Positions 1 through 6,492 of a stretch of 14,979 nucleotides of DNA are shown here, piece by piece; the first letter of the stretch is position 1; each line of letters begins with the position of its first letter. The position numbers and the translations under genes were made by a program. The DNA is from Streptococcus sp. (GTDB lineage: Bacteria > Bacillota > Bacilli > Lactobacillales > Streptococcaceae). The notes under the pieces were generated by a model. It ran no database searches and was not told where the DNA came from. It saw only the letters and a list, made by a program, of their open reading frames with translations. Where the stretch lies: assembly GCA_003521145.1 (NCBI GenBank), contig DOTL01000027.1, positions 1 to 14,979 on the forward strand. The letters are read 5' to 3'.

Positions 1-61
1 GACCTATCCGGTCCTCTCTAGATATTAGCTTTTCGTTACCTACTATAGTTGACAAAGAGCC
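1..61 (-). mobile_element. Probable end of an ISL3-family insertion sequence (partial, off the left edge)
   Basis: Read on the minus strand from 61 downward, the sequence begins GGCTCTTTGTCAAC and continues into CTATAGTAGG. I recall this as closely resembling the terminal inverted repeats of streptococcal ISL3-family elements (IS1167/IS1193 type). No transposase coding is visible, because the element would extend left of the window. The boundary at 61 lies 27 bp beyond the pta stop codon. The other end and the target duplication cannot be seen, so this rests on a remembered motif only. Confidence 0.42.
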
Positions 62-88
62 AGTTAAACCTCTGTTTCTAAGTTAAAA

Positions 89-1072
89 TTAGCCATTAAG
101 AGCTTGAGCAGCTGTGATAATCGCCAAATTGTAAATATCTTCAGCACTAGCACCACGAGAAAGATCGTTTACTGGTTTATTAAGACCTTGTAAGATTGGT
201 CCGATAGCTTCGAACATTCCCAAACGTTGGGCAATCTTATATCCAATGTTACCTGCTTGCAAGCCAGGGAAGACAAAGACATTAGCATGTCCTGCTACGT
301 CACTATCTGGAGCCTTAATAGCTGCTGTTGCTGGAACAAATGCTGCATCGAACTGCAACTCCCCATCAATAGCCAAGTCAGGACGCATTTCTTTAGCAAT
401 ATTTGTTGCTTGAACAACCCTATCAACTTTTGCCGATTTAGCAGAACCTTTTGTTGAGAAGCTAAGCATGGCCACTTTAGGATCAATACCAAAAACTTTA
501 GCTGTTTCGGCAGTATTAATTGCAATTTCTGCCAATTCTTGAGCATTTGGTTCAATATTGATAGCACAGTCAGCAAACATCAAGCGATGATCGGTATTTT
601 CACGGTTCATAAGGAAGACACCTGATATACGAGAAATACCAGGTTTTGTTTTGATAATTTGAAGGGCCGGACGTACCGTATCCGCTGTTGAGTGAACAGC
701 ACCTGAAACCATCCCATCAGCAAGACCAAGTTCAACTAGCATAACACCGAAATAGTTGACATCACGAAGCAACTTTTCCGCATCCTCCATTGTCGCTTTC
801 CCTTTACGGATTTCAACAAATTTTTCCTTCATTTCCTCGAAATCTTCATAGGTTTCAGGATTAATAATTGTATAGTTAAAGTCTGCAAAACCAAGATCGT
901 TCAAGATTTTGTGAACCTCTGCTGGGTCTCCCAGAATAATAGGATCAACCAATCCTTCAAATTTCAAACGGGCTGCTGCACGAACCACACGGTCGTCGTT
1001 ACCCTCAGGTAAAACAATCTTAACACCTTTCTCTAAAATATGTTCACGAAGTTCACCAAATAGACTACGCAT
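89..1072 (-). CDS. pta: Phosphate acetyltransferase (phosphotransacetylase)
   Basis: Interconverts acetyl-CoA plus phosphate with acetyl-phosphate plus CoA in the cytosol. With acetate kinase it forms the Pta-AckA route that yields ATP from acetyl-CoA. The 327-residue protein is the short, single-domain PTA_PTB form typical of Gram-positives. Recognisable segments include the N-terminal VLPEGNDDRVVRAA and the central GMVSGAVHSTADTVRPALQ, LMFADCAINIEP and DGELQFDAAFVP stretches. A longer frame opens at a TTG at 1087, but that codon lies inside the ribosome binding site (GAGGAA, minus strand 1085-1080). The ATG at 1072, seven bases beyond that site, is therefore the better start. It is the last gene of the relQ-nadK-rlu-pta operon, 15 nt after the pseudouridine synthase stop. 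I see no convincing terminator between its stop and the window edge. Confidence 0.95.
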   Translation of the reverse strand: MRSLFGELREHILEKGVKIVLPEGNDDRVVRAAARLKFEGLVDPIILGDPAEVHKILNDLGFADFNYTIINPETYEDFEEMKEKFVEIRKGKATMEDAEKLLRDVNYFGVMLVELGLADGMVSGAVHSTADTVRPALQIIKTKPGISRISGVFLMNRENTDHRLMFADCAINIEPNAQELAEIAINTAETAKVFGIDPKVAMLSFSTKGSAKSAKVDRVVQATNIAKEMRPDLAIDGELQFDAAFVPATAAIKAPDSDVAGHANVFVFPGLQAGNIGYKIAQRLGMFEAIGPILQGLNKPVNDLSRGASAEDIYNLAIITAAQALNG

Positions 1073-1087
1073 GAAAAAATTCCTCAA

Positions 1088-1984
1088 TCAATCTTTTTTA
1101 GTTTGCAAGTTCATGATAACGGTTTCAAAATCATCTGTCAAAGAAGATGCATGGACCATCTCTTTTTTGGTAAAAGAATCAATAAATGCAAGACGGTGAC
1201 AATGCAAGGCCTGGCGCTCAATACCATAGTCTAGGGAACCACCATAAAGATCATCTCCTAAAAGGGGAAGGCCTAAGTGGGCAAAGTGGACGCGAATCTG
1301 GTGAGTACGTCCAGTATGCAAGTTGATATCAACCAGTTTAACCCTACCATAATCAGCTACCAAACGATAACTAGTGTGGGCATATTTCCCCGACTTATGG
1401 ACTCGACGTGTGATAATGGAATCCAAATCACGCGCAATCGGTGCAATGATTTCACCTTGCTTCTCAAGTTTAGTGTCACCTTCAACCAAAGCATAGTAAT
1501 GTTTCTTGATAGACTTCTGTTGTAGCTGTTTATCCATACGAGCATGGGCGTAACCATGCTTAGCAAACAGCATCAGACCAGAGGTATCCTTATCCAAACG
1601 TGTCACAATATGCACACGCTGGTTGGGATAATTATTGCTGACAAAATGATGTTTGACAAAATTAGCCATGGTATTATCGTGGTTAACACTTGGAATGCTA
1701 GCATAGCCATAGGGTTTATTAATCACCAAGAAGTTATCATCCTCATAGACGATATCCAAGTCAAAAGGAATTGGCTTCAAGGTTTCATGCGGTGCCTCGT
1801 CAGGGATTTCAATGGCAACCACGTCTCCCTCATGGACAGGATAAGTCGCAAACTGCTCCTCACCATTGACCCAGATATGACCACCCTCAAACTTAATCTT
1901 GGCCAGAAGTCCTTTTGAAATATCATGCTCCTTCAAAAAGGTCTTAACTCGACATGAACGTCCTACGGTAAATTCATATCTCAT
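1088..1984 (-). CDS. rluE: RluA/RluD-family pseudouridine synthase
   Basis: Isomerises uridine to pseudouridine in RNA, most likely 23S rRNA; the exact target cannot be read from sequence. The 298-residue protein has an S4-like N-terminal RNA-binding region (about residues 10-60) followed by the catalytic domain. The signature loop is VTRLDKDTSGLMLF at about 127-140, with D131 as the predicted catalytic aspartate. The usual HRLD histidine is threonine here, a change I believe is common in Firmicutes members. LHTGRTHQIRVHFAHLGLPLLGD is the conserved C-terminal motif. Its ATG overlaps the nadK stop (ATGA, 1984-1981), indicating translational coupling, and GGAG lies about 11 nt upstream inside nadK. 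The symbol follows the name used for the matching gene of the S. mutans relQ operon; RluD-like is an equally fair label. Confidence 0.9.
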   Translation of the reverse strand: MRYEFTVGRSCRVKTFLKEHDISKGLLAKIKFEGGHIWVNGEEQFATYPVHEGDVVAIEIPDEAPHETLKPIPFDLDIVYEDDNFLVINKPYGYASIPSVNHDNTMANFVKHHFVSNNYPNQRVHIVTRLDKDTSGLMLFAKHGYAHARMDKQLQQKSIKKHYYALVEGDTKLEKQGEIIAPIARDLDSIITRRVHKSGKYAHTSYRLVADYGRVKLVDINLHTGRTHQIRVHFAHLGLPLLGDDLYGGSLDYGIERQALHCHRLAFIDSFTKKEMVHASSLTDDFETVIMNLQTKKD

Positions 1985-2817
1985 TCTTCCATGTCTCCAA
2001 TAAAGGAATCACGTACGCGTTCCCAGAAACTTGTGTGACTAGCACTAGCAACAAAAGAAATCTTTCGTTGGTCAATCGAAAATTCTACCTTTTTCACATT
2101 GCGGTTGGTATAGGTTTTATTATCAACAGATAGAGTGTAACTCCCCATTCGGGTAGGATAAACCGTAATCTTCTCATGCTTAGGCACAATAATGGGACTA
2201 CCCAGGGTACGATACACACGATTATTAAGACTGGCAATCTCAGTCAGTTGTAAGGCTTCAATGCTAGGGTGAAGGACCGCACCACCCAAAGATTTATTGT
2301 AGGCCGTTGATCCTGTAGGCGTTGACACCGACAACCCATCACCACGAAAACTCTCAAACAAGACATCATTAAGGCAAACATCTGCTGCCATTGTTTTCTC
2401 ATTACGCTTGATGGCTGCTTCATTGAGGGCAATCGACGTAAAAGAACGCCCATCAGCCAGGGTCAATTTGACATTCAAAAGAGGGTAAGAAATCTTTGCA
2501 CCACTATCTTTTCGAAGCGTCTCGATTAATTGATCCACTTCACTGTCCAAATAATCCGTATAAAAGCCTAAATGACCCGTGTGAATCCCCACAAAACGCA
2601 CACGAGCAAGCTCTTTTTCATACATATGAAAGGCTGATATCAACATGCCATCACCACCAATTGAGATGACCACATCTGGATTTTTCTTGGTCAAATAAAA
2701 ATCAGGATCATCTCGAAAGGCATTAAAAAGTTTCGAGGCAACACGCCTACTTTGGGGTTTGCCATTGGCAATAATAGCTACCTTTATCTCATCCGAAGAG
2801 GTCTTCATCTGTGTCAT
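1981..2817 (-). CDS. nadK: NAD kinase
   Basis: Phosphorylates NAD to NADP with ATP (or polyphosphate), setting the cellular NADP pool. The protein is about 278 residues. It shows the GGDGM nucleotide-binding motif at about 54-58 in VVISIGGDGMLISAFH, the HTGHLGFYTDY segment, LNEAAIKR, and the conserved DGLSVSTPTGSTAYNKSLGG loop. A GTG at 2820 is also in frame. The ATG at 2817 sits six bases after AGGAA and is preferred; an ATG at 2808 is a third option. The gene begins inside the 3' end of relQ (about 29 nt overlap) and ends overlapping the pseudouridine synthase start, so the set is tightly coupled. It is also called ppnK. Confidence 0.95.
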   Translation of the reverse strand: MTQMKTSSDEIKVAIIANGKPQSRRVASKLFNAFRDDPDFYLTKKNPDVVISIGGDGMLISAFHMYEKELARVRFVGIHTGHLGFYTDYLDSEVDQLIETLRKDSGAKISYPLLNVKLTLADGRSFTSIALNEAAIKRNEKTMAADVCLNDVLFESFRGDGLSVSTPTGSTAYNKSLGGAVLHPSIEALQLTEIASLNNRVYRTLGSPIIVPKHEKITVYPTRMGSYTLSVDNKTYTNRNVKKVEFSIDQRKISFVASASHTSFWERVRDSFIGDMEE

Positions 2818-3463
2818 CACTATTTCCTACACTATCCTTCAAAGTTCTATTAATTGGATCAAAAAGCAACTGGGCTTCTCTAATATCATCACGTATCTTC
2901 CGCATTTCTTCGTCAAGCTCATAAGCCATGCGGGCCGTAGTTTCCAAGCGAAGTTTAATCTCCTCAGGAAAATCCCCCCGATACTTGTAATTAAGGGAAT
3001 GTTCAATGGTGGCCCAAAAGTTCATGGCCAAAGTCCTAATCTGAATCTCCGCAAGAATCTCCTTACGACCATCAATGGTATCAACGGGATAAGAGATAAT
3101 AACATGATAAGAGCGATAACCCGAATGCTTACGGTTTCTGATGTAGTCACGCTCTGAAATAATTGTCATATCACTACGATGACGAAGCAAAGCCAAAACC
3201 TCATCCACATCATCAACAAATTGGACCATGACTCGGAGACCAGCGATATCCTGCATATCTTGAGCCAAATTTTCAATCGAAAGGCCACGAAGGGCGATTT
3301 TCTCCTCAATGGAAGCCACTGACTTCACACGTCCCGTCACAAACTCAATAGGCGAGTGACGATTTTGCTTACGAAATTGTTTACGAATGCCTCGGAGCTT
3401 GATTTTGAGCTCACCTACGGCCTGAATATAGGGGTCTAGAAATTCTTCCCAATCCATGGTCAA
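2789..3463 (-). CDS. relQ: Small alarmone synthetase RelQ, (p)ppGpp synthetase without hydrolase domain
   Basis: Transfers pyrophosphate from ATP to GDP/GTP to make (p)ppGpp. With about 224 residues it has only the RelA/SpoT synthetase fold and no HD hydrolase domain, so it is a RelQ/YjbM-type small synthetase. Visible motifs are QDIAGLRVMVQFVDD (about 71-85), RDYIRNRKHSGYRSYH (105-120), EIQIRT (139-144) and FWATIEHSLNYKY (149-161). The start is unusual: AAGGAGG (3478-3472) lies 15 nt from the first ATG (3457) but 9 nt from an in-frame TTG at 3463. TTG is therefore chosen, giving MTMDWEEFL, which matches remembered MTLDWE/MTLEWE starts of relatives. It is the first gene of the relQ-nadK-rlu-pta operon, an arrangement described in S. 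mutans. An upstream in-frame ATG at 3514 lacks a ribosome binding site. Confidence 0.94.
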   Translation of the reverse strand: MTMDWEEFLDPYIQAVGELKIKLRGIRKQFRKQNRHSPIEFVTGRVKSVASIEEKIALRGLSIENLAQDMQDIAGLRVMVQFVDDVDEVLALLRHRSDMTIISERDYIRNRKHSGYRSYHVIISYPVDTIDGRKEILAEIQIRTLAMNFWATIEHSLNYKYRGDFPEEIKLRLETTARMAYELDEEMRKIRDDIREAQLLFDPINRTLKDSVGNSDDTDEDLFG

Positions 3464-3471
3464 GATAGGGC

Positions 3472-3478
3472 TCCTCCT
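3472..3478 (-). promoter_or_regulatory. Ribosome binding site that decides the relQ start
   Basis: The minus strand reads AAGGAGG here. It is 9 nt from the TTG at 3463 and 15 nt from the ATG at 3457, so it favours initiation at TTG. A rare start codon on a signalling enzyme may keep translation modest; that last point is inference. Confidence 0.6.
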
Positions 3479-3506
3479 TGTCAAAAGCTTTAGTTTTTTA
3501 TAAAAT
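3478..3506 (+). promoter_or_regulatory. Promoter of the CYTH-domain gene
   Basis: TTGTCA (3478-3483), a 17-bp spacer and TAAAAT (3501-3506) give 5/6 matches to each vegetative consensus hexamer. The transcript would begin near 3513, about 46 nt before the ATG. The -35 hexamer abuts the relQ ribosome binding site, and the whole promoter lies in the relQ untranslated leader. Confidence 0.6.
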
Positions 3507-3522
3507 GAATACAATATATTAT

Positions 3523-3531
3523 ATTATACCA
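3523..3531 (-). promoter_or_regulatory. relQ operon promoter (extended -10)
   Basis: The minus strand carries TGGTATAAT, a perfect extended -10 (TG-N-TATAAT). The -35 position (about 3551-3546, CTTCCT) is poor, as is common for extended -10 promoters. The predicted transcript start is near 3516, about 50 nt before the TTG start of relQ. Confidence 0.6.
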
Positions 3532-3558
3532 CATTTGAAAGCACAAGGAAGGACACAC

Positions 3559-4134
3559 ATGAACCATTTAGAGATAGAGTACAAGACTCTACTCACCAAA
3601 GACGAGTACAATCGTTTAGCGATGTTTTTCTCCCATGTGACACCTGTTACGCAAACAAACTACTACATCGACACTCTTCAGAGTGACATGAGAAATAAAA
3701 AGTTATCTTTGCGTATTAGGACACTTCCCACTCACGGTGAGCTGACCTTGAAAATCCCTGAAAAAGTCGGGAACATGGAGTACAATGTTACCATGGATTG
3801 TGCGGATGCTAAGGCTTTGACTAAATCGCTGGACTTTCCTGATTGTCAAATCAAATCCATTCTTTTAGAACGTGGGGTTAAACTAGAGGACCTAACCATA
3901 CTCGGACATTTGACCACAACTCGTCGCGAGTACCAGACCAACATCGGCCTCATGGCTCTTGATGTCAATGTCTATGCTGATAAGAAAGACTACGAGCTTG
4001 AACTAGAAGTTTCGGATGCTGAGAAAGGTAAAGACGACTTTGATGCCTTCCTTAAAGAAAATAATATTGACTTTAAGTATGCCAAGAGTAAGGTTGCACG
4101 CTTTGTTGCTACCCTCAAACGAGACAAAGACTAA
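3559..4134 (+). CDS. CYTH-domain protein (YjbK-like, putative triphosphate-binding enzyme)
   Basis: CYTH proteins form an eight-stranded tunnel that binds triphosphate compounds (thiamine triphosphatase, class IV adenylate cyclase and RNA triphosphatase relatives). The substrate of the YjbK branch is not settled. The 191-residue protein has the diagnostic ExExK at the N-terminus (E5, E7, K9 in LEIEYK), then LRIRT (51-55), LTLKIPEK (62-69), TTRREYQ (120-126), the acidic strand DYELELEV (144-151) and a basic C-terminal stretch KYAKSKVARF (173-182). All of the expected charged tunnel residues appear present. AAGGAAGG lies 5 nt upstream of the ATG at 3559; longer in-frame starts lack a ribosome binding site. 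The gene diverges from relQ. In Bacillus subtilis the homologues sit in the same neighbourhood, which suggests a link to nucleotide or alarmone metabolism. Confidence 0.88.
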   Translation: MNHLEIEYKTLLTKDEYNRLAMFFSHVTPVTQTNYYIDTLQSDMRNKKLSLRIRTLPTHGELTLKIPEKVGNMEYNVTMDCADAKALTKSLDFPDCQIKSILLERGVKLEDLTILGHLTTTRREYQTNIGLMALDVNVYADKKDYELELEVSDAEKGKDDFDAFLKENNIDFKYAKSKVARFVATLKRDKD

Positions 4135-4143
4135 AATTTAGAC

Positions 4144-4164
4144 AAGGAGTTGGCTCCTTTTTTT
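4144..4164 (+). terminator. Rho-independent terminator after the CYTH gene
   Basis: AAGGAG (4144-4149), a TTGG loop and CTCCTT (4154-4159) form a 6-bp hairpin that runs into a T-run ending at 4164. It starts 9 nt after the stop codon. Confidence 0.8.
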
Positions 4165-4262
4165 ATTTTAAACATATGCAGCTTCAAATACCACTAGTAT
4201 TTAGAACTTCAGAGGGTATTAGATTGCTCTAAAAACTTATACAAAGGCGTTTTATCTAGCAG

Positions 4263-4275
4263 AGGTTCGGTATTT
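4263..4275 (-). promoter_or_regulatory. PurBox-like site upstream of prs2
   Basis: The minus strand reads AATACCGAACCTC. It matches 11 of 13 positions of the PurR box AWWWCCGAACWWT known from Lactococcus and Bacillus, including the whole CCGAAC core. Its centre lies about 67 bp before the predicted prs2 transcript start, close to the activator position I recall for lactococcal PurR. Only one box is seen, so it is a candidate only. Confidence 0.33.
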
Positions 4276-4299
4276 TTCACTAATATCATACTTTGAGGG

Positions 4300-4328
4300 C
4301 TGAAATTTCTGCTTCTTTTTGCTAAAAT
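4300..4328 (+). promoter_or_regulatory. Promoter of the prs2-nifS-DUF1831 unit
   Basis: CTGAAA (4300-4305, 4/6) lies 17 bp before TAAAAT (4323-4328), with TGC directly in front making an extended -10. The predicted transcript start is near 4335, giving a leader of about 70 nt. It is the best promoter match I found in the 269-bp gap between the CYTH gene and prs2. The rest of that gap (about 4165-4260) holds nothing I can identify. Confidence 0.55.
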
Positions 4329-4360
4329 AGGACTATCTGTAGTTTTATTACGATAGTCCT
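4329..4360. repeat. Inverted repeat overlapping the prs2 transcript start
   Basis: AGGACTATC (4329-4337) is repeated inverted and exactly as GATAGTCCT (4352-4360). Inside these, GTA (4339-4341) pairs with TAC (4349-4351) after a single bulged T, giving 12 pairs around a 7-nt loop. It starts directly after the -10 hexamer and is not followed by a T-run. An operator or 5'-end structure is therefore likelier than a terminator. Confidence 0.55.
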
Positions 4361-4403
4361 AACCGGGCTTAGCATCTTATTTTTCAAAGGAGTCACCATC
4401 GTC

Positions 4404-5375
4404 ATGGTACATCAAAAAGCAAACCCACAATTGAAATTGTTCTCGCTCAGCTCAAACCCAGAAATTGCTGAAAAAATTTCTGAAGCTACTGGATTGCCAC
4501 TTGGTAAAGTATCTTCACGTCAATTTTCTGACGGTGAAATCATGATCAACATTGAGGAGTCTGTTCGTGGGGACGATATCTATATCATCCAATCTACTAG
4601 CAACCCTGTTAACGACCACCTTTGGGAATTGCTCATCATGATTGATGCCTGCAAACGTGCCAGTGCTAACTCTGTCAACGTGGTTATGCCTTACTTTGGT
4701 TATGCACGTCAAGACCGTATCGCTAAGTCACGTGAACCAATCACTGCTAAATTGATTGCCAATATGCTAGTTAAAGCTGGTGTCAATCGTGTCTTGACGC
4801 TTGACCTTCACGCTGTCCAGGTTCAAGGATTCTTTGATATCCCAGTAGATAACCTCTTCACAATGCCTTTGTTTGCTGAATACTACAACGAAAAAGGATT
4901 CACAGGAAGTGATGTTGTCGTTGTTAGCCCTAAAAACTCAGGTGTTAAACGTGCTCGTAGCTTGGCGGAATACCTTGATGCACCAATCGCTATCATTGAC
5001 TACGCCCAAGATGATTCAGAACGTGAAGAAGGCTACATCATCGGTGAGGTTGAAGGAAAAATAGCAATCTTGGTTGATGATATCCTTAACACTGGTAAAA
5101 CGTTTGCTGAAGCTGCTAAAATCCTTGAACGTGGTGGCGTTAAAGACATCTATGCAGTAGCTAGTCACGGTCTCTTTGCAGGAGGTGCTGCAGAAGTCCT
5201 CAACGCTGCCCCAATTAAAGAAATCTTGGTGACAGATTCAGTTGCAACTAAAGAAAAGGTTCCTACAAACGTTAAATACATTTCAGCAAGTGAGCTAATC
5301 GCTAACGCTACTACTCGTATCTTCGAGCGTCAACCACTTAGCCCACTTTTTGCTTACACTGCAAACGAGGACTAA
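4404..5375 (+). CDS. prs2: Ribose-phosphate pyrophosphokinase paralogue (Prs2 type, atypical active site)
   Basis: Belongs to class I PRPP synthetase, which makes PRPP from ribose-5-phosphate and ATP for nucleotide, histidine and tryptophan synthesis. The 323-residue length and overall fold markers fit: FSDGEIMINIEESVRG (41-56), YARQDR (100-105), SREPITAKL (109-117) and DLHAVQVQGFFDIP (134-147, H136 kept). Several canonical catalytic positions are changed. SPDHGG is SPKNSG (175-180), so the metal-binding Asp is K177. The flexible-loop IIDKRR is IIDYAQ (197-202), losing both the catalytic Lys and the Arg. The phosphate loop DTAGT is NTGKT (229-233). The second-copy streptococcal Prs2 proteins I recall share these changes, so this is a family trait rather than an error. 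A low-activity, regulatory or altered-substrate role is possible. AGGAG is 11 nt upstream. It is followed 3 nt later by the cysteine desulfurase. Confidence 0.9.
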   Translation: MVHQKANPQLKLFSLSSNPEIAEKISEATGLPLGKVSSRQFSDGEIMINIEESVRGDDIYIIQSTSNPVNDHLWELLIMIDACKRASANSVNVVMPYFGYARQDRIAKSREPITAKLIANMLVKAGVNRVLTLDLHAVQVQGFFDIPVDNLFTMPLFAEYYNEKGFTGSDVVVVSPKNSGVKRARSLAEYLDAPIAIIDYAQDDSEREEGYIIGEVEGKIAILVDDILNTGKTFAEAAKILERGGVKDIYAVASHGLFAGGAAEVLNAAPIKEILVTDSVATKEKVPTNVKYISASELIANATTRIFERQPLSPLFAYTANED

Positions 5376-5378
5376 GCT

Positions 5379-6491
5379 ATGGTTTATTTGGACAACGCAG
5401 CAACAACTCCTTTAAATACTGCTGCTATTTCAGCTATGACACATGTCATGACTGAAACCTTTGGAAATCCATCCAGCATCCATGCTTACGGTCGACAGGC
5501 TTCTAAGGAACTTCGTGAAGCCCGTGAAGAAATGGCCAAACACTTTGAAGTCCCTACTCGTAAGCTTATTTTCACTTCTGGTGGGACTGAAGGAAACAAT
5601 ACAGCTATCAAAGGTTACGCCCTAGCCAATCAATCCAAAGGTAAGCACCTGATTACAACTGCTATTGAACATCACTCTGTCCTTCACACCATGGCCTACT
5701 TGGAAGAGCGTTTTGGTTTTGAAGTAACCTATCTTCAACCAGAAAATCAAGTCATTACTGCCCAACAAATTGCTGATGCCTTACGTGATGATACCATTCT
5801 GGTTTCTGTTATGTATGCCAATAATGAGACTGGCCAATTACTTCCTATTAAGGAAATTGGTGACTTGCTTGCCAATCACCAAGCTGCCTTCCACGTCGAT
5901 GCCGTTCAGGTAGCAGGAAAGCTTCCTATTCACCCAGAGGAACTTGGAGCCGATTTTCTCTCTATTAGTGCCCATAAATTCCACGGACCTAAAGGTGTCG
6001 GCTTGCTCTATCATAACGATTTGCATTTTGACAACCTACTCCACGGTGGTGAGCAAGAAGAAAAACGCCGTGCCAGTACTGAAAACCTGATCGGGATTGC
6101 AGGTATGACAGCAGCTTACAAACAAGCTAGCGACCACTACCAAGACAATTACCAGCATGTTGAAACGATTCGTCAGGCCTTTCTAGATTCCCTTACCATT
6201 CCTTACGAAATTAATGGTGGTGGATCTAGCCTACCTCATGTTATCAACATTAGCTTTCCTGGTAAGGAAAATGGGCCTCTCTTAACCTTGTTAGACCTAG
6301 CTGGCTTTGCCGTCTCAACGGGTTCTGCTTGTACTGCTGGGACTGTTGACCCTAGCCATGTCATCCAGGCCCTCTATGGCAAGGATTCTGACAAGTTAAA
6401 AACAGCCATTCGCATTAGTTTATCAGAGGAAAATACCACTGAAGAACTCCAAGCTCTAGCAGAAAAACTTAATCAAATCATAGGAGATTAA
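5379..6491 (+). CDS. Cysteine desulfurase (NifS/IscS family, class V aminotransferase)
   Basis: A PLP enzyme that removes sulfur from cysteine as a protein persulfide, leaving alanine. The sulfur goes to tRNA thiolation, Fe-S assembly or cofactor synthesis. In the 370 residues I see the N-terminal YLDNAATTP (3-11), SGGTEGNN (67-74), EHHSVL with the stacking His at 98 (97-102), the cofactor Asp in HVDAVQ (D174), the Schiff-base lysine in SAHKFHGPKG (K200) and the persulfide cysteine in STGSACTAG (C318). All catalytic residues are intact. Streptococci usually carry a separate SufS, so a tRNA-thiolation role like YrvO with MnmA is plausible, but no acceptor gene lies here. Translation begins 3 nt after the prs2 stop, with GAGGA at the end of prs2 serving as the likely binding site. 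Confidence 0.93.
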   Translation: MVYLDNAATTPLNTAAISAMTHVMTETFGNPSSIHAYGRQASKELREAREEMAKHFEVPTRKLIFTSGGTEGNNTAIKGYALANQSKGKHLITTAIEHHSVLHTMAYLEERFGFEVTYLQPENQVITAQQIADALRDDTILVSVMYANNETGQLLPIKEIGDLLANHQAAFHVDAVQVAGKLPIHPEELGADFLSISAHKFHGPKGVGLLYHNDLHFDNLLHGGEQEEKRRASTENLIGIAGMTAAYKQASDHYQDNYQHVETIRQAFLDSLTIPYEINGGGSSLPHVINISFPGKENGPLLTLLDLAGFAVSTGSACTAGTVDPSHVIQALYGKDSDKLKTAIRISLSEENTTEELQALAEKLNQIIGD

Positions 6492-6492
6492 C

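Noticed and set aside
1073..1087. Longer pta reading frame starting at TTG 1087
   Set aside because: The TTG lies within the GAGGAA ribosome binding site that serves the ATG at 1072, so it cannot be the start used with that site.
1544..1918. 124-codon open frame on the plus strand inside the pseudouridine synthase gene
   Set aside because: It is antisense to a clearly conserved protein, has no recognisable domain and no ribosome binding site that I trust.
2759..3157. 132-codon open frame on the plus strand opposite nadK and relQ
   Set aside because: It is antisense to two well-recognised genes; its hydrophobic, low-information sequence is what a complement frame gives.
3533..3549. Possible CcpA (cre) site TTTGAAAGCACAAGG near the relQ promoter
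   Set aside because: The left half is acceptable but the central CG and right half do not match consensus.
4185..4202. Inverted repeat AAATAC/GTATTT in the gap before prs2
   Set aside because: Only six AT-rich pairs, no T-run and no relation to a promoter; expected by chance in such sequence.
4176..4232. 18-codon small open frame between the CYTH gene and prs2
   Set aside because: No ribosome binding site precedes it and it lies directly after a terminator, without a clear promoter.
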